Shown here: piece by piece, positions 34,441-45,212 of the stretch | Position numbering within the stretch: the first letter of the stretch is position 1 | Layout of the letters: every line of letters begins with the position of its first letter | Origin: Diphasiastrum complanatum | Lineage: Eukaryota; Streptophyta; Lycopodiopsida; Lycopodiales; Lycopodiaceae | DNA: 64,000 bases | NCBI GenBank assembly: GCA_029204225.1 | Contig: CM055109.1 | Span: forward strand, 34,015,232 to 34,079,231 | Direction of reading: 5' to 3' | Notes under the pieces: model-generated | The model's database searches: none | What the model was told of the DNA's origin: nothing | Seen by the model: the letters and a program-made list of their open reading frames with translations, nothing else | Made by a program: the position numbers and the translations under genes

Positions 34441-35376
34441 TCAAGCCAGATTTATTATCAAAGGTAGTAGAAATATTTCAAAGCTGATTTTATTCCCTTC
34501 CGTCTCTTTTCTTTCTATTTCTAGAAAGTCCAGGGGATAGATCCAAAACAAGTTTTCAGGGTTCCTTAACTGTGTTTTGTCCATAAAAAGTTCGATATTA
34601 GGGTTATTGATGAAACAAATGTCATCTATATATCTAAAAGAATGTCGAAAGTCATTCATGAAAGAGGTCAGGCCCAGTTTAGCAAGTCTCTTAATAAATT
34701 GTGCTTCAAAAAAGGAAAGATACCAATTGCACCACGTAGGTGAGCAGGAAAAACCCATAGGGATACCTCGTACTTGTCTCCAGGTTTTGTTTCCTAGTTT
34801 GACAATACGATTATCAATCAAGAAGTCGTTCCATTGATAGAGTAGGTTTATATCCAAAGTGTGCCAGTCTTGTGATTGTTTTGCCTTCCATGACCAATTG
34901 AAAACTTCGCGTGAGTGATTCCATTTAAAGTATATAAGTTCATGTCTGGAATATTTAAAGATGTATATTATTGTCTTTTTCATAACAGTTTTTAAACCCT
35001 CTGGGCCATCTAGGGGAATATTCTCGTAACATTTTGAGATATCTGCGACCCACATATTGGTAATCAGAGATGGTAGGTTTAGATAGAAATCCATTGATGA
35101 CACATTGCCAATGTAAAATCGTATCATCTCTAAGGATACTCTTGTATGTATTCGCCTTAGTCCTTCCATGAGAAAAGGTGACAACATACCAAGAGCTCCT
35201 GTGAGAAATTTGGCAAGTATGGTAAAGCAACAATCGTGAGCATTGGTAATCCATCTAAAAGAGTCTTTGTGGGCTTTAAAAGTGTAGAGAAGGTAAGGTA
35301 GAGAATTATTGCCTAGGAATATTTCAGGTAGAGCGTTTGTAGAAATGTTTGTTATATATGACAATGAATTCTCCAC
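34441..35376 (-). pseudogene. Penelope-like reverse transcriptase domain
   Basis: A 311-residue open frame, the longest one in the window. In order: Y-T-F-K-A-H-K-D-S-F-R-W-I-T-N-A (about 31-46, fingers), W-V-A-D-I-S-K-C-Y-E-N-I-P (109-121, motif A with catalytic Asp112), V-R-G-I-P-M-G-F-S-C-S-P-T-W (202-215, motif B) and S-F-R-Y-I-D-D-I-C-F (246-255, motif C with Asp251-Asp252). All three catalytic aspartates are kept. The K-x-H-K and GIPMG..C.P motifs are those of Penelope-like RTs rather than copia, gypsy or LINE RTs. The neighbouring pieces are broken, so the element is dead although this domain is open. It copies element RNA at a DNA break or 3' end in known relatives. Confidence 0.85.
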
Positions 35377-35385
35377 AAGATTAGA

Positions 35386-35730
35386 TTAATCATTAGAAAA
35401 AGGAGTAAAATCCAAACTGTTAAGTCGTTTTGTGGCCAAATATCGTACAAAAAATTTACACATGAAACAGGGATTATGTTGTGCTTGATTAATTCCATTA
35501 ATGTATAGAGAGTTTGTAAGCCAAAGTAGCTCGTCCTTTACAATCTTATTTTTGGAAAGAGATTTAGTATTTCCATGAAGCCATTTATCCTTTCTGATAT
35601 GACTTAAAACAATTCTTTTACAAAACGTAGCATGTTCCTTTTTTGTATTATTGTCTAAAGAATCATAAGAAGGTAGGAATTCCATAAGTTTAAACCATCC
35701 AAAATAAAGCTCTAAAGCGACTTCGTTCAC
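35386..35730 (-). pseudogene. Penelope-like pre-RT helical segment
   Basis: 114 residues with F-C-K-R-I-V-L-S-H-I-R-K-D-K-W, N-K-I-V-K-D-E-L and F-V-R-Y-L-A-T-K-R-L-N-S. It lies between the cysteine segment and the RT, as expected for the linker of these proteins. No catalytic motif. Assigned by position and weak resemblance. Confidence 0.55.
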
Positions 35731-35778
35731 ATTAGCTTGTCTTAGAGTTATATGATTTAGGTATTTTTTTAACGATTT

Positions 35779-36181
35779 TCATAAGAGAGAATTCTTAATA
35801 ATCTTACAGTCTGTGCAAATGACATGGCCAAATTTTTCAAAGATAAAGTTTTTGAAACGGTTAAAAGAGTAACATTGACAAGGATAAATGTTATCTTTAT
35901 CAAAATGACAAAATACATCATCAAGAAAATACCATTCACATTTAACACTTGGTAGATTAAGTCCAGCCGAACGTAATATCATAAAAGAGTTCGTCAACAG
36001 TAAAAATTTTTTTGCGTAAAACGTGAGCGTAAAAATGCTTCACATGAATAAACTCAAATACTCTATTTCGGTAACATAAATGTAAAACAAGTCTCCCTGA
36101 GTGGCTACTAGTGGAAAACTGGAGACGTCCGGTTGCTGAAACGCTGATTCGTCTTCTAACACTGTCTTCTTCATCTTGCAC
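35779..36181 (-). pseudogene. Penelope-like N-terminal cysteine segment
   Basis: Two overlapping frames (35957-36181 and 35779-35997) carry H-V-K-H-F-Y-A-H-V-L-R-K-K, L-N-L-P-S-V-K-C-E-W, P-C-Q-C-Y-S-F and G-H-V-I-C-T-D-C-K-I-I-K-N. The C-x-C and the GHxxxxDxKIIKN block precede the RT in a group of animal and plant Penelope-like proteins. A frameshift occurs near 35970. Confidence 0.6.
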
Positions 36182-36328
36182 ACCGATTAGGATCTGTAAA
36201 AATTCAGCTTTTTAATTGGTAAGTCTTCTTTGTTTCCACTACTCTGTCCTTCCTTTGCTTTATAATATAAGACATGCTTTTTTTTCCCTATTCTTGAACC
36301 GGAAATGACTGAGTTCGGATTATTCAAA

Positions 36329-36660
36329 TTAAAAGAGCCCGTCCTTTTGTTTGAGTTCTGGAAGTACTTGTCTTGGAGGGTAGAAAAACTGGGACATTTT
36401 AAGAGGTTTTCTATCTCTCGGATATTCTCGGCGTCTCCTAAAGGTGCAATTGAATTTGGCGAAGGAGTCCTTAGCTAGTTCAATAGAGGCATCAATCATG
36501 TATTGGCGGATAAAGAGAAAAGTGATATGAGATTTTACCACATCCCTAGCAGATTCATTTAGCACATAAAAAAGGCATTTATCATTGGAAGAGCTGTTTT
36601 TACATTTTTCACCACATCTACATTTGAAAAAGGGTCTTTTCTAGTTCTAGATTCTGGCTT
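36329..36660 (-). pseudogene. Penelope-like extreme N-terminal cysteine motif
   Basis: Opens upstream of the Met at 36565: K-R-P-F-F-K-C-R-C-G-E-K-C-K-N then N-D-K-C-L-F-Y-V-L-N-E-S and an Arg-rich stretch R-R-R-R-E-Y-P-R-D-R-K-P. The same frame continues further upstream to about 36840 with stops (for example G-G-H-F-E-T-G-F-N-R-M). C-x-C-x3-C spacing suggests metal binding. Confidence 0.5.
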
Positions 36661-36840
36661 GGTGTAGGTTCATTCTATTGAAGCCAGTCTCAAAGTGTCC
36701 TCCGGTCTTGGCCCAAACTTGCTAAGAGGGTGACAGATTCATCTTGGATTTACTGGCATGTACTAACTTCTGGGAGGTCTGTATCCTCCATTTTGCTTGT
36801 GGGTGTTTCCGTAGTTCCTCTCTCAATCAAAGTTCCAGTC

Positions 36841-38363
36841 TTGTTGATGCCCTTGCCTTGACGAGAAGAGGAAGGTCCTCGATCAAAAGGTTGCACAAAC
36901 TCTAGTTATCAGTCTCAAGGGGATGGACTCATCAACAAATTGGTGGTAGAAACAGATTTGGACGGATGGGTAGGTGACAGTGGGAAAACTTGTTGAAGGC
37001 TTGGTGGAAGGGTGAAGGAACTGATAGTTCTACAGTTGCAACCTTGGACCCTTGCAATGTCGAGCTTTGACCACCACTTTCTAGGTGAGGAGCTCATTTT
37101 ATTCTACAGGCTCACTGTTGTCTTCATGATTTTGCTTTTCTGCAACTTCTTCCTTTGATCCATTACTTTTGGATCTCTTTGGGCTTCATAGGAGGGGATT
37201 CAACTATCATTACTCCAGAGAGTTTTTTTTTATCTAGATCGATCTAAATAAATTGTTGCTTAAGTTTTGTCCTTTCCTCCTCAGCTTCTTTGCTTATCTC
37301 TTTTTTGCTACTTCGCCTGCTTCCTCTAGCTGACCAACCGATGTAGGTGGTAGTTGGTCTCTGCAAGACATTTGCAATGATCTCTTAGTCGCTTCGATAA
37401 GACTATCAGTGATCTAAAAAGATTGAGAATTTCTCAGATGAATAGTGGAACAGTGGAAAACATAGAGATGGAGGATAGGATGGTGGTGGTGACATCGGTA
37501 GATGGTGTGGGCGATAGGCAAGAGAGTAGATGCAGATGTTGTGGCAAGAGGGTTGGAGAAGGAGACTGATTTTCCAATGCTTGTACTTCCATGTTCTGAA
37601 AAATCTTCATCGTGATTGGGGTGCTTCTTTTGATTGAATCGCTTTGGATTGCCCATCTACCTTCTTAGCCTTGTCGTTGTCATTTTTGGTTTCGTGACCT
37701 TGGTTGTCGATCTTGCTGATGATGTTGCTAGCTCCAGTGGATGCAAGCAGATCCACTCTCTCTCTATCCCCCCCCCCCCAAATCTGTTGTTGAGGATGTT
37801 ATTACTGGCAACATGCATGCTCAAGGTTGGATCGTCGTTTGGAACACACAGTTGAAACAAGTTGAACATGCAATTGGATTGAAGATTGAACAAATTTTAA
37901 CTAAATTTGTCTTGATCTTGTTGTAGTTGACTTGGAGACTAATATGACAATGAGGTGCAGGAAATCAGCTCTGAAGTGACATGGATTTTGCAGATTTGGA
38001 ATATGCTAAAAAATCCTAAACTCTATATAAGGTGATCTGAAGATTGATAGATGAATGACAAGTTATTCTTGAGATACGCTACATGACGTCTCTTGTTCAA
38101 TGGCTACCCTTGATGAACCAAAACCAAATCTAGAAAGAGAGATGCAATTAGAAGAAAACTATCAAATCAAAAAATGACCAAAAATAGACAAGAAAGATAC
38201 CATCTTTACAGAGAGTAGAAACTGCAGAGCACTTCTCAACTAACAAAAAGTCAGTCATCAACATTGACATGTCACCTAGATAGTTGCAATTTTCATTGGG
38301 AGTTAGAGTAAAAAACTCTGACATGTCCTTGTCAGAAACAAGGCGGAATTTGTAACACTTAAT
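36841..38363. other. Unassigned, weakly coding-like on minus strand
   Basis: Minus-strand frames have charged, Ser/Thr/Pro-rich and Glu/Lys-rich peptides (for example E-A-E-E-E-R-T-K-L-K-Q-Q near 37250), with many stops. Possibly the non-pol part of the gypsy element whose gag lies at 38.4-39.1 kb. A C10 tract occurs near 37770. No family recognised. Confidence 0.35.
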
Positions 38364-39088
38364 CTACCATTTGTGATAGTAGATGTTGTAAGGTAAAACT
38401 TGGAATTCATGGAAGGAGAAGATACTATCGCGTCTAATCCATCTTGGAGGTCCGACTAAAAACCAAATCATGAGCATCTGTCCGGAGGGTTGTTCTTGTA
38501 CTTGACTCTTTAAGCGCTTGAAACACTCAATATAGTCTCGTACGCATTCTTCTATTGCCATCTTGATGTTACTCAATTTGGCAAAAGGACTCTCTATCAA
38601 ACGAAAGGGCTGGAAATGCTTGATAAAGGACTCTTTCAAATTTGATCATCATGATCGAGGTTAAAAAATCGGTCATGTGCGTTATCAATCATGGTCATGG
38701 AAAACAATTGGACTATAGCATCGTTAGATGTTTCACCATAAACGTCGCACACATTCTCAAAGATTTGCAAGAATCTTTGAGGGTCCGAACTGCATTCGTA
38801 CTTGGGTAGATCCAACTTGGGTGTGCGCTTTTCAAGATGAGCTCCGTGAGTGGCAAAAATGCCATTCAGGTGTGTTCTGGCCTATGAGGACTCAACACCA
38901 TTAAAATGGACTTGTGTACATGAAGATTCAGCTCTATGAGGTTCTCTGCTATCGAATGGATTTGTAGATATTTTGTGTGCTTGTGATTGCATTCGGTAGA
39001 ACTTATGACGTCTGATTTGTTCAGCTGTAGGAGACACCATGTCTGGTGGATAATCTTCTGTGATATGGGGATCAATATGGTGTTCCAT
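38364..39088 (-). pseudogene. Ty3/gypsy gag fragment
   Basis: From ATG at 39088: M-E-H-H-I-D-P-H, then after an in-frame TAG (38882-38884) L-D-L-P-K-Y-E-C-S-S-D-P-Q-R-F-L, the gypsy gag motif 'P.(Y/F)DG..DP..FL', and Y-G-E-T-S-N-D-A-I-V-Q-L-F. After a stop and frameshift near 38642, S-F-I-K-H-F-Q-P-F and E-E-C-V-R-D-Y-I-E-C-F-K-R-L complete the core domain ('F...F.......E....Y..RF'). The same layout is seen at 58.0-58.8 kb (E-I-P-K-Y-D-G-S-S-D-P), so the two elements are relatives. No zinc knuckle or pol follows. Confidence 0.82.
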
Positions 39089-39299
39089 TGGATAATATCT
39101 TGCTTTTTGTTTTTGTTTGTTTGTTTTTTTTTTTTTTTCTTTTTTTGGTTAGATTGAAATCCGGTTAGTTGGTATGGTTTGTATCTATGTAATATGTCAG
39201 TTAGTTGTTGTGTATTGGTTGTGTTAGTGGTATGGGTAATGGGTAAGCTAGGCGGTTGCGTAATGGGTGTGCTAGGGGTTGGGTAATGGGTAAGCTAGT

Positions 39300-40135
39300 G
39301 TTGTTTTTTTTTTGTTGAAAAATTAATGGGGTCAAAAAATTGGAGTGGGTCTGAAAAAGGCCGTATCGAAAAAATGGATGGTAGCGAAAAAATGGGTGTG
39401 GATCGAAAAATGAGGTATGGAAAAGTGATGGGGTGGATCGAAAAATTTGGGTGATTATTGAAAAAATTAACAAAGGATAAAAAAATGAATGAGGTATCGA
39501 AAAAGTAACGAAGTATCGAAAAAATTAACGAAGGATCGAAAAATGAATGAGGTATCAAAAAAGTAACGAAGTATCGAAAAAATTAACGTAGGATTGAAAA
39601 ATGAATGAGGTATCGAAAAAGTAACGAAGTATCAAAAAATGTGGTATGGAAAAGTGATGGGAATCGAAAACTGGTGGGTCGAAAAAATGATGGGTCAAAA
39701 AACGAGGTATCAAAAAAATGGGTTATCAAAAAATTGTGGTATCAAAAAATTTGATGTGGGTTGAAAAAATGTGGTAGATCGAAAAAAAATGATGTATCGG
39801 AAAGTGGAAGATCGAAAACTAGATGGTTTGGAAATGAGGTGGATTAGAAAATGTACTAGATCGAAAAAATTATGAATGGTTGAAAAGTAACAAAGGAGCA
39901 AAAAAATTTAACGAAAGAGCGAAAAAAATTTAACAAAGGAACGAAAATTCTTTAGCAAAGGAGAGAGAAAATTTAACTACGGATCAAAATTTTAACGAAG
40001 GATCGAAAAAATTTAACGAATGATCAAAAAATTAACGATCGGCCGAGAAAGTAGGAAGGGTTGAAAAGAGTTTGAAGGGTCGAAAGAAATTAACAAGGGT
40101 TCAAAAAGTTAACGAAGGGTAGAAATTTTTTTTTT
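39300..40135 (-). repeat. Array of short GATCGAAAAA-type repeats in gypsy leader
   Basis: About 830 bp made of variants of (G)(G/T)ATCGAAAAA(A)(T/G)..AACGAA, roughly 18-22 bp each, over 35 copies. A longer unit of about 59 bp (ATGAATGAGGTATCGAAAAAGTAACGAAGTATCGAAAAAATTAACG) repeats three times around 39480-39630. The plus strand is strongly purine-rich; minus-strand frames give repetitive Phe/Ser/Pro-rich peptides and are not genes. It lies directly upstream of the gypsy gag at 39088, so it would be the 5' leader of that element's RNA. Confidence 0.9.
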
Positions 40136-41734
40136 TTGTATCCGGTTGAGATGGAATGACTTCAGGCTCGGTTGAGATTGACGTATGAGAGTCGGTTGAA
40201 AATTGATAAAGGGGAGTTCAGTCGAGAAGATAACGAGGGTGGAAGGCTCGGTCGGGAGTGACAATGGGTGGACTTGGACGAAGCTGTAAGTAGATTGGTA
40301 AAATCTTTTGGTAACCTTCGTTAGGTTTCAAGGCAGCTAACTCCAGCGGCGGCCTCCTGCAAATGAATGGACTATTGTTTCTAGCTCTGGTGTTTTGGCA
40401 TAGGTCGTTGGTTTGTTGCAGATCCGTTTGTTGCAGATGAGTTTGTTTGCAGTTGTAGTTATTGCAATCTAGGGATGTCACTCTTGAACTAATGCACATG
40501 CATAAACAGCCACTCATACATGCCAAAACGTTCAACCATAAAATCAGTGTGCAGATCCGTTGAACAAAAAATGAAATCCTACTTTAATGCTGCAATATCA
40601 AGTGAACAGATGCTTAACAGGCTGAAACTACATGGACAACTTCTTGAAATCTGAAAACTAAACTAGCATACACATTATCAATGCAAGAACAAGCAAGAAA
40701 CTAAACTAACTAAACTAGACAGCATTTTAGAAGTCCAAGAATAAAAAAACACTCATTTCTTGATTCTTGAACACCCCAAGAACATCAAGAACTGGAATGT
40801 TTAGGATAAGCAAGATCTACTCCACAAATCCAGCCTATCTAGTTTACCTAAATGCTGATTCCTACATTAATCCACAAGAAAACATGAAATCTAATCCACT
40901 CTACGAAATCAAAGGAACTAATCCACTCTAAGATCCACAACCACACACAAAGGAGATGAAGGGGCAAGATCATTAATGCATCACTCAAGAAACAAGAATG
41001 ATCAAGGGGCTCAAGAATGCATCAAAACTCATGGAAGATCTTCCCATTTCAGCATGGAGTAGATACATTTACAAAAGCCTTCCTTCTACAAAGGAGGAGT
41101 CTCTTAAATAAGCAAGAGAGCTTCTTAGGTGGCATCCTAGTGGCATTTCCACATTACACAAATTACAAGTGGAATTATGCCCTCCACTAGATGTCACCAT
41201 CAAAAGGTGGCTCACTCTACTTTTCTAAGAGGGGCCTACTTGCATTTATTACCTTGCCTAGAAATACTAGTTCCTACATGGTCATTCCATCTTTCGGGAT
41301 TCACCATGAGGCTTACACATTTTCTACTTGACAGTATTAACTAGTATTCCTTGGCTCTCATACTCGGCTCTTAGTCTTCATTCATTTCCTCTTCTCAAAG
41401 AACTCCTCGGTCTAAGGCGAGAGGTGCTCGTGGGTAGCTCTCGCCGAGTATCTTGGGGATTCGTCAGAATCAGCCAACACTCTCTCAAGCCTACAAGTGA
41501 GTATTCTTGAGCATTCTAGCTCAGTTCTTGAACACTCTTGAGCATTCTAGCTCAGTTCTTTAGAGTTGATTTAGAGTCTGCTACTGCGCTTATTGCTTAT
41601 TAGTGAAAGTGCTTAATTCAAACAAAGTTATAGTTACTCAAAGATAGCTCAGAGCACGCGATTTTGATCTACAATTCGTTTGTGCTCATTTCCATTATGA
41701 TTTGTTTATTTTACTGAATCAATGTATCTTTCAA
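40136..41734. other. Possible gypsy leader/LTR region, unresolved
   Basis: Further GGTTGAGA/CGGTCGAGA-like words to about 40260, then non-coding DNA. A 5' LTR for the gypsy gag would lie here, but I could not find a primer site or TG...CA pair. A direct duplication of TCTTGAGCATTCTAGCTCAG occurs near 41507 and 41542. Confidence 0.4.
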
Positions 41735-41972
41735 TGCTTAATGTTTGGCTACGTAATCATTGTAGTACTAATGATTTCAAAGTTAGTTACTATAATATCG
41801 AACGTGATTTCTATCACTATTGTTTTGTTCGAAATTGATAGGCATAGTCATGCATAGAGAAAGAGAAAGATAGTTTATTCCGCTGTGCACGATAAATTTT
41901 AATTCTTGTTGTTTGATTTTTTCTATTCGATTCTATTCGACCTATCTTTTCACACACCTCTTTCCAACATTT
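41735..41972 (+). mobile_element. LTR family C, partial copy 1
   Basis: Shares TTAATGTTTGGCTACGTAATCA, TGATTTCTATCACTA, GATAGGC.TAGTCATGC.TAGAGAAAGAG and CATTCCGCTGTGCACGA-type words with 62440-62560, and CACGATAA.TTTT...CCTATCTTTT...CACACCTCTTTCCAACA with the inverted copy at 45003-45130. The end at CCAACA (41972) is a plausible CA LTR end. No primer site follows, so this is probably a 3' or solo LTR. Confidence 0.75.
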
Positions 41973-42357
41973 TCGATATCCAAAAGCTAGAATTTTTTGA
42001 TATGAGATCGACTCGATAAATCCGTAATTTTACGAGTCGTTGTAATTTTTTGAGTCAGTGTATATTTTTCGAATCTTTGTATATTTTCTTGAGTCCTTGT
42101 AAATTTTGAGACTGTCGGTTCTAAAATCCGACCTAACAACTTTGCATTGACACTCCGCCTACTTGTACATACATTAACTATAATGAGGCGGTTGTAATAA
42201 CTGCAACAAAATGTAGTTGTAGATATTTTGTAAGATGTTATCCTAGAATCTTCATCAAAAAACTTCTTCTGATTATTCAAGTTTTTCAATTATCAACAAA
42301 CTCAGTTGAAGCCGTTTTTGTGCCAACTTCAAACTCTTGTAGTCACATTTTTAACAT

Positions 42358-42370
42358 TTATCAGAGCACA
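42358..42370 (+). other. Copia primer-site-like sequence
   Basis: TTTATCAGAGCAC contains TATCAGAGC, the core of the copia primer site, but lacks the preceding TGG and a clear LTR end. Possibly a decayed primer site. Confidence 0.3.
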
Positions 42371-42525
42371 AGTTTTGTCCATATTGTTGTTGTTCTATGC
42401 ATTGTAATATTTGATCCATCTTGAATTCTAGTTGGTAGTTGGTTGCACTTCCGATCCACACACACTACATCACCTGCTCACCACTAGTCATAAGTTTAAT
42501 TTTGAAATAGATTGAAATAGCAGTG

Positions 42526-42988
42526 TGATAGCGCAAGTTCCTCAGGCGTCAAAGACAACCATCGTCTGATCAGAAGCTGAGGAATCATAAACATTCATGT
42601 TTAGATCAGAGTGAGTGAACAATTGTTATCAAACAGCAATGAAGTGCATCACAACAAGCATTCATCTACGTTATACACAAATAGAAAAGCGTGTTGGTGC
42701 TATATTACACTGAAGAACAACAAAATAGCAGCTACAACCAAAATGATGGCATAACTGGGAGGATCAAAATCATTCGTCTCATGGATGGAGCATCACGTAG
42801 AGTGTGCCTGGATGATCCATTTATAGAATTCATCCATGTATTGATTACAGTAACTATTTGTTACCTAATCAGGTAAGTGGTTGTACTTGGAAGTATTTGG
42901 CTTGTGTGACAATTGTACATGGTATATACAGTCAATGAATCAGGGAATGTTGACGCGGACGAGGATGCTACAAATCTCTCACTTCGCA
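42526..42988 (-). mobile_element. Copia-associated LTR, copy 2
   Basis: 463 bp beginning TGATAGCGC and ending CACTTCGCA (TG...CA), nearly collinear with 8787-9257. No coding region of the same element is attached, so it may be a solo LTR. It interrupts or abuts a plus-strand copia RT fragment starting at 42995. Confidence 0.78.
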
Positions 42989-42994
42989 TTGTCA

Positions 42995-43086
42995 ATCCTC
43001 CTACAGGTGTAAAACTAATTGAATCCAAGTCTTCAAGTTAAAGTTCAAACCAGATGGATCAATATCCAAATGGAAAGCTAGACTGG
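42995..43086 (+). pseudogene. Copia RT N-terminal fragment
   Basis: P-P-T-G-V-K-L-I-E-S-K, then after a small frameshift F-K-L-K-F-K-P-D-G-S-I-S-K-W-K-A-R-L-V followed by TGA. This matches the RT entry block 'LP.G...I..KWVFK.K...DG...+.KARLVAKG'. Too short for function. Orientation is opposite to the neighbouring LTR's inferred one. Confidence 0.75.
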
Positions 43087-43327
43087 TGTGAAGTTTTTCA
43101 AACTATCACGTTGTAGTGGGTTTCTTTCCTTGCCTAACCTCAATCCAAGATCTAATCAATCTAGCATCAAAGAGATGAAGTTAGTTGTCACGCATAGATT
43201 CGTTCCCATGAGAGCTATAGTATAGTTCAGATTTCAGCATGAATGGAAGATTCACATCTAACTCTAACATCCATTAAACCTAAGCAATAACACTACATCC
43301 ACTAACACTAGATCCACAACAAGATAG

Positions 43328-43336
<9 letters not shown>

Positions 43337-43362
<26 letters not shown>
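43337..43362. repeat. (CT)n microsatellite
   Basis: Short CT tract with one T insertion. Confidence 0.9.
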
Positions 43363-43501
43363 CCTCATAGAAATTATAATAACATGCAATCCCAATAACA
43401 ATCAAATCCAACAATTAGCTAAACACAAATAAAGCATGAGAGAGGGAGGAAAAGTGATAGAGAGCAAGGACATTCATCAATCCATTTCACAAGAGAACCA
43501 A

Positions 43502-44476
43502 TCTGCTTAATTGAAATGAAGAAATGAAACATGTGTAGGAACTCGAGTTGGTTCCTTCTTATAGTAGAGAGGAGGACCCTGGCCTCTGAATCCTATTGGT
43601 CCATTTCTGCCTCCGCAGCTGCACTTGTTGCTTTGCATCCTGCACAACCTTGTCCACTTGATTTTGAGAAGTTGTGAGTGCCTTCTACATTGAGCTGACA
43701 TACTCTTCTAGGCAATCAGCCAATTGTTGTGCCACCTTCCACAACTTCGGATTTGGCTTCATGCTGCTTGGCGATCTTCGACTCTTTGTCCAGCAAAATA
43801 ACTTTCTGGCTGATGAGAGTATTTTTCGATCCCATATTTGAGATTCGCTGCTCCATTTTTTTTTCTTATCCAGCATAGACTGAATCACTTGCACAAGGCT
43901 TGAGACCAAACCGAGAGCATGACCAAAATTTACTGTTGTGGAGGTGGTAGCAGCAGAAATACTTGATGGTATTGTCCTTGGTTGGCATGGAACAGGTGCC
44001 TGTAATTCTTCTTCTTCAAAGAGATCTTCCTCTTCATAGCCCTTAGGCACTGTGGCATCGAACTGCTTTGGTGATTTGACAGCTTGCTCGACCCGAAGTG
44101 TGGCTAATGCGGCTTCAGCTTGAGGTTGCTGGGGTATCTGAAATGAATCTTCAACACCAGTAGTAGTATCATGGAATTGTTTGAATCCTCTTCCAGGGGA
44201 TTGGAGTTCAAAGGGTGTAGGGCTCTGGGGAATTTCAAAAACTTTGGAGGCCCCAAGGGGGTCGGAATCATCAAACATATCCATGAAATACTGAGTGTTT
44301 GGGGAAACAACTCCTGTGTGTGAGGGTGAGGCGCCCTGGGCAGCTGTGATGGGAATGGTAGCCCTGATGGTCACACACTGTCCGTGAGAAGAAACGGAGG
44401 CAAGGGAAGCATCAGAGGTGGGGGGAATAGGTAGTTCAGTGCGAATAGCAGCAGGGGGTGAAAGCGCAGCTGACAA
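43502..44476 (-). pseudogene. Unknown retroelement-like ORF with coiled-coil tail
   Basis: From 44476 a 263-residue frame: Pro/Ser/Thr-rich N-terminus (S-A-A-L-S-P-P-A-A-I), an acidic patch Y-E-E-E-D-L-F-E-E-E-E-L near residue 155, then L-G-L-V-S-S-L-V-Q-V-I-Q-S-M-L-D-K-K-K. After a probable frameshift in an A-rich tract (about 43858), alternative frames read Q-K-V-I-L-L-D-K-E-S-K-I and Q-N-Q-V-D-K-V-V-Q-D-A-K-Q-Q-V-Q, heptad-like. I do not recognise a named domain. Length, orientation and composition resemble the extra ORF of gypsy elements, as at 51174-52085, but that is inference. Confidence 0.4.
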
Positions 44477-44641
44477 TGTCTGTCTAGATCATTTTCACTT
44501 AAAATTATGTCATCGATTTTTTCTTTACTCCATTGGTCTTCTTCTTGCCCTTGAATGAGAAATTTGATTTCTCATCTCCATCTTGCAATGATAAGGAACT
44601 CATCCTTGCTTTTGCATGGAGCATCATGCACTCTCTAGCCA

Positions 44642-45022
44642 CTAGCACACTAGTATGGAGCTTATCAATTGATGGCAAACTGTCTTGGATGGCAAACTTT
44701 TAACCAAATTTGTGAATCCATCACCTAGGCCATTTAGGATCACTTGTACTAGCTCATTATCTAAAATATTCTCTCCAATGGAAGCTAATTCTTTGTTGAG
44801 AGACTTGATCCTAAGCACATAATCTTGTGCACTTCCACTACCATTTCTCATGCTTTGCAAGATTTGGTTTCTAATCACGAGAACTCTAGAAATGTTATTG
44901 GATTCATAAATTGATTTTAGTGAATCCCATGCTTCTTTGGTTGATGTACAAGATGCTACCCCCTTTAGCAAGCCATTACTTGTTGGAAAGAGGTGTGTAA
45001 AAGATAGGCCTAAAAGAATCAA
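44642..45022 (-). pseudogene. Copia gag fragment next to an LTR
   Basis: 126 residues: S-T-K-E-A-W-D-S-L-K-S-I-Y-E-S-N-N, S-A-Q-D-Y-V-L-R-I-K-S-L-N-K-E-L and N-E-L-V-Q-V-I-L-N-G-L-G match the gag middle domain and the gag at 63.4-64 kb. Its first codons lie inside LTR family C sequence, so the LTR end is fused directly to the middle of gag with primer site, leader and gag N-terminus deleted. A CCHC knuckle is missing. Confidence 0.85.
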
Positions 45023-45130
45023 ATAAAAATAATTCGAATGACAAGAAAGAAAACTTATCGTGCGCAGTGGAATAAACTATCTTCCTCTTTCTTCATGCAT
45101 CACTACGCAATTCTCTCCCTCCTCATTTGC
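45003..45130 (-). mobile_element. LTR family C, partial copy 2
   Basis: On the minus strand: TGATGCATGAAGAAAGAGGAAG, ATAGTTTATTCC.CTG.GCACGATAA and CCTATCTTTT.ACACACCTC, ending CTTTCCAACA at 44994, as in 41735-41972. It joins the gag fragment without a primer site. Confidence 0.75.
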
Positions 45131-45212
45131 ATAGGACTTTGATTTTTTGTCTAGTCTAATTCTCAGCCAACCATTGGCTTAAATTGTTGGAAACATTAAC
45201 ATGTTTTTTATT

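Larger units (their letters stand above)
34135..36840 (-). mobile_element. Penelope-like retroelement, decayed
   Basis: A chain of minus-strand fragments from 36840 down to 34135 matches the layout of Penelope-like elements (non-LTR retroelements with their own RT class): an N-terminal cysteine motif K-C-R-C-G-E-K-C..K-C (about 36570-36630), a second cysteine segment with P-C-Q-C and G-H-V-I-C-T-D-C-K-I-I-K-N (about 35800-35900), a helical stretch (35386-35730), RT (34441-35376) and a C-terminal thumb-like piece (34135-34425). Fragments are separated by stops and frameshifts. I did not find a GIY-YIG endonuclease motif. The 'GH.....D.KIIKN' block before the RT resembles the clade with non-canonical domain order (Naiad/Chlamys-type), an inference from memory of that family. 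Confidence 0.8.

Noticed and set aside
39201-39901. Phe/Ser/Pro-rich minus-strand frames
   Set aside because: They arise from the purine-rich mini-repeat array.
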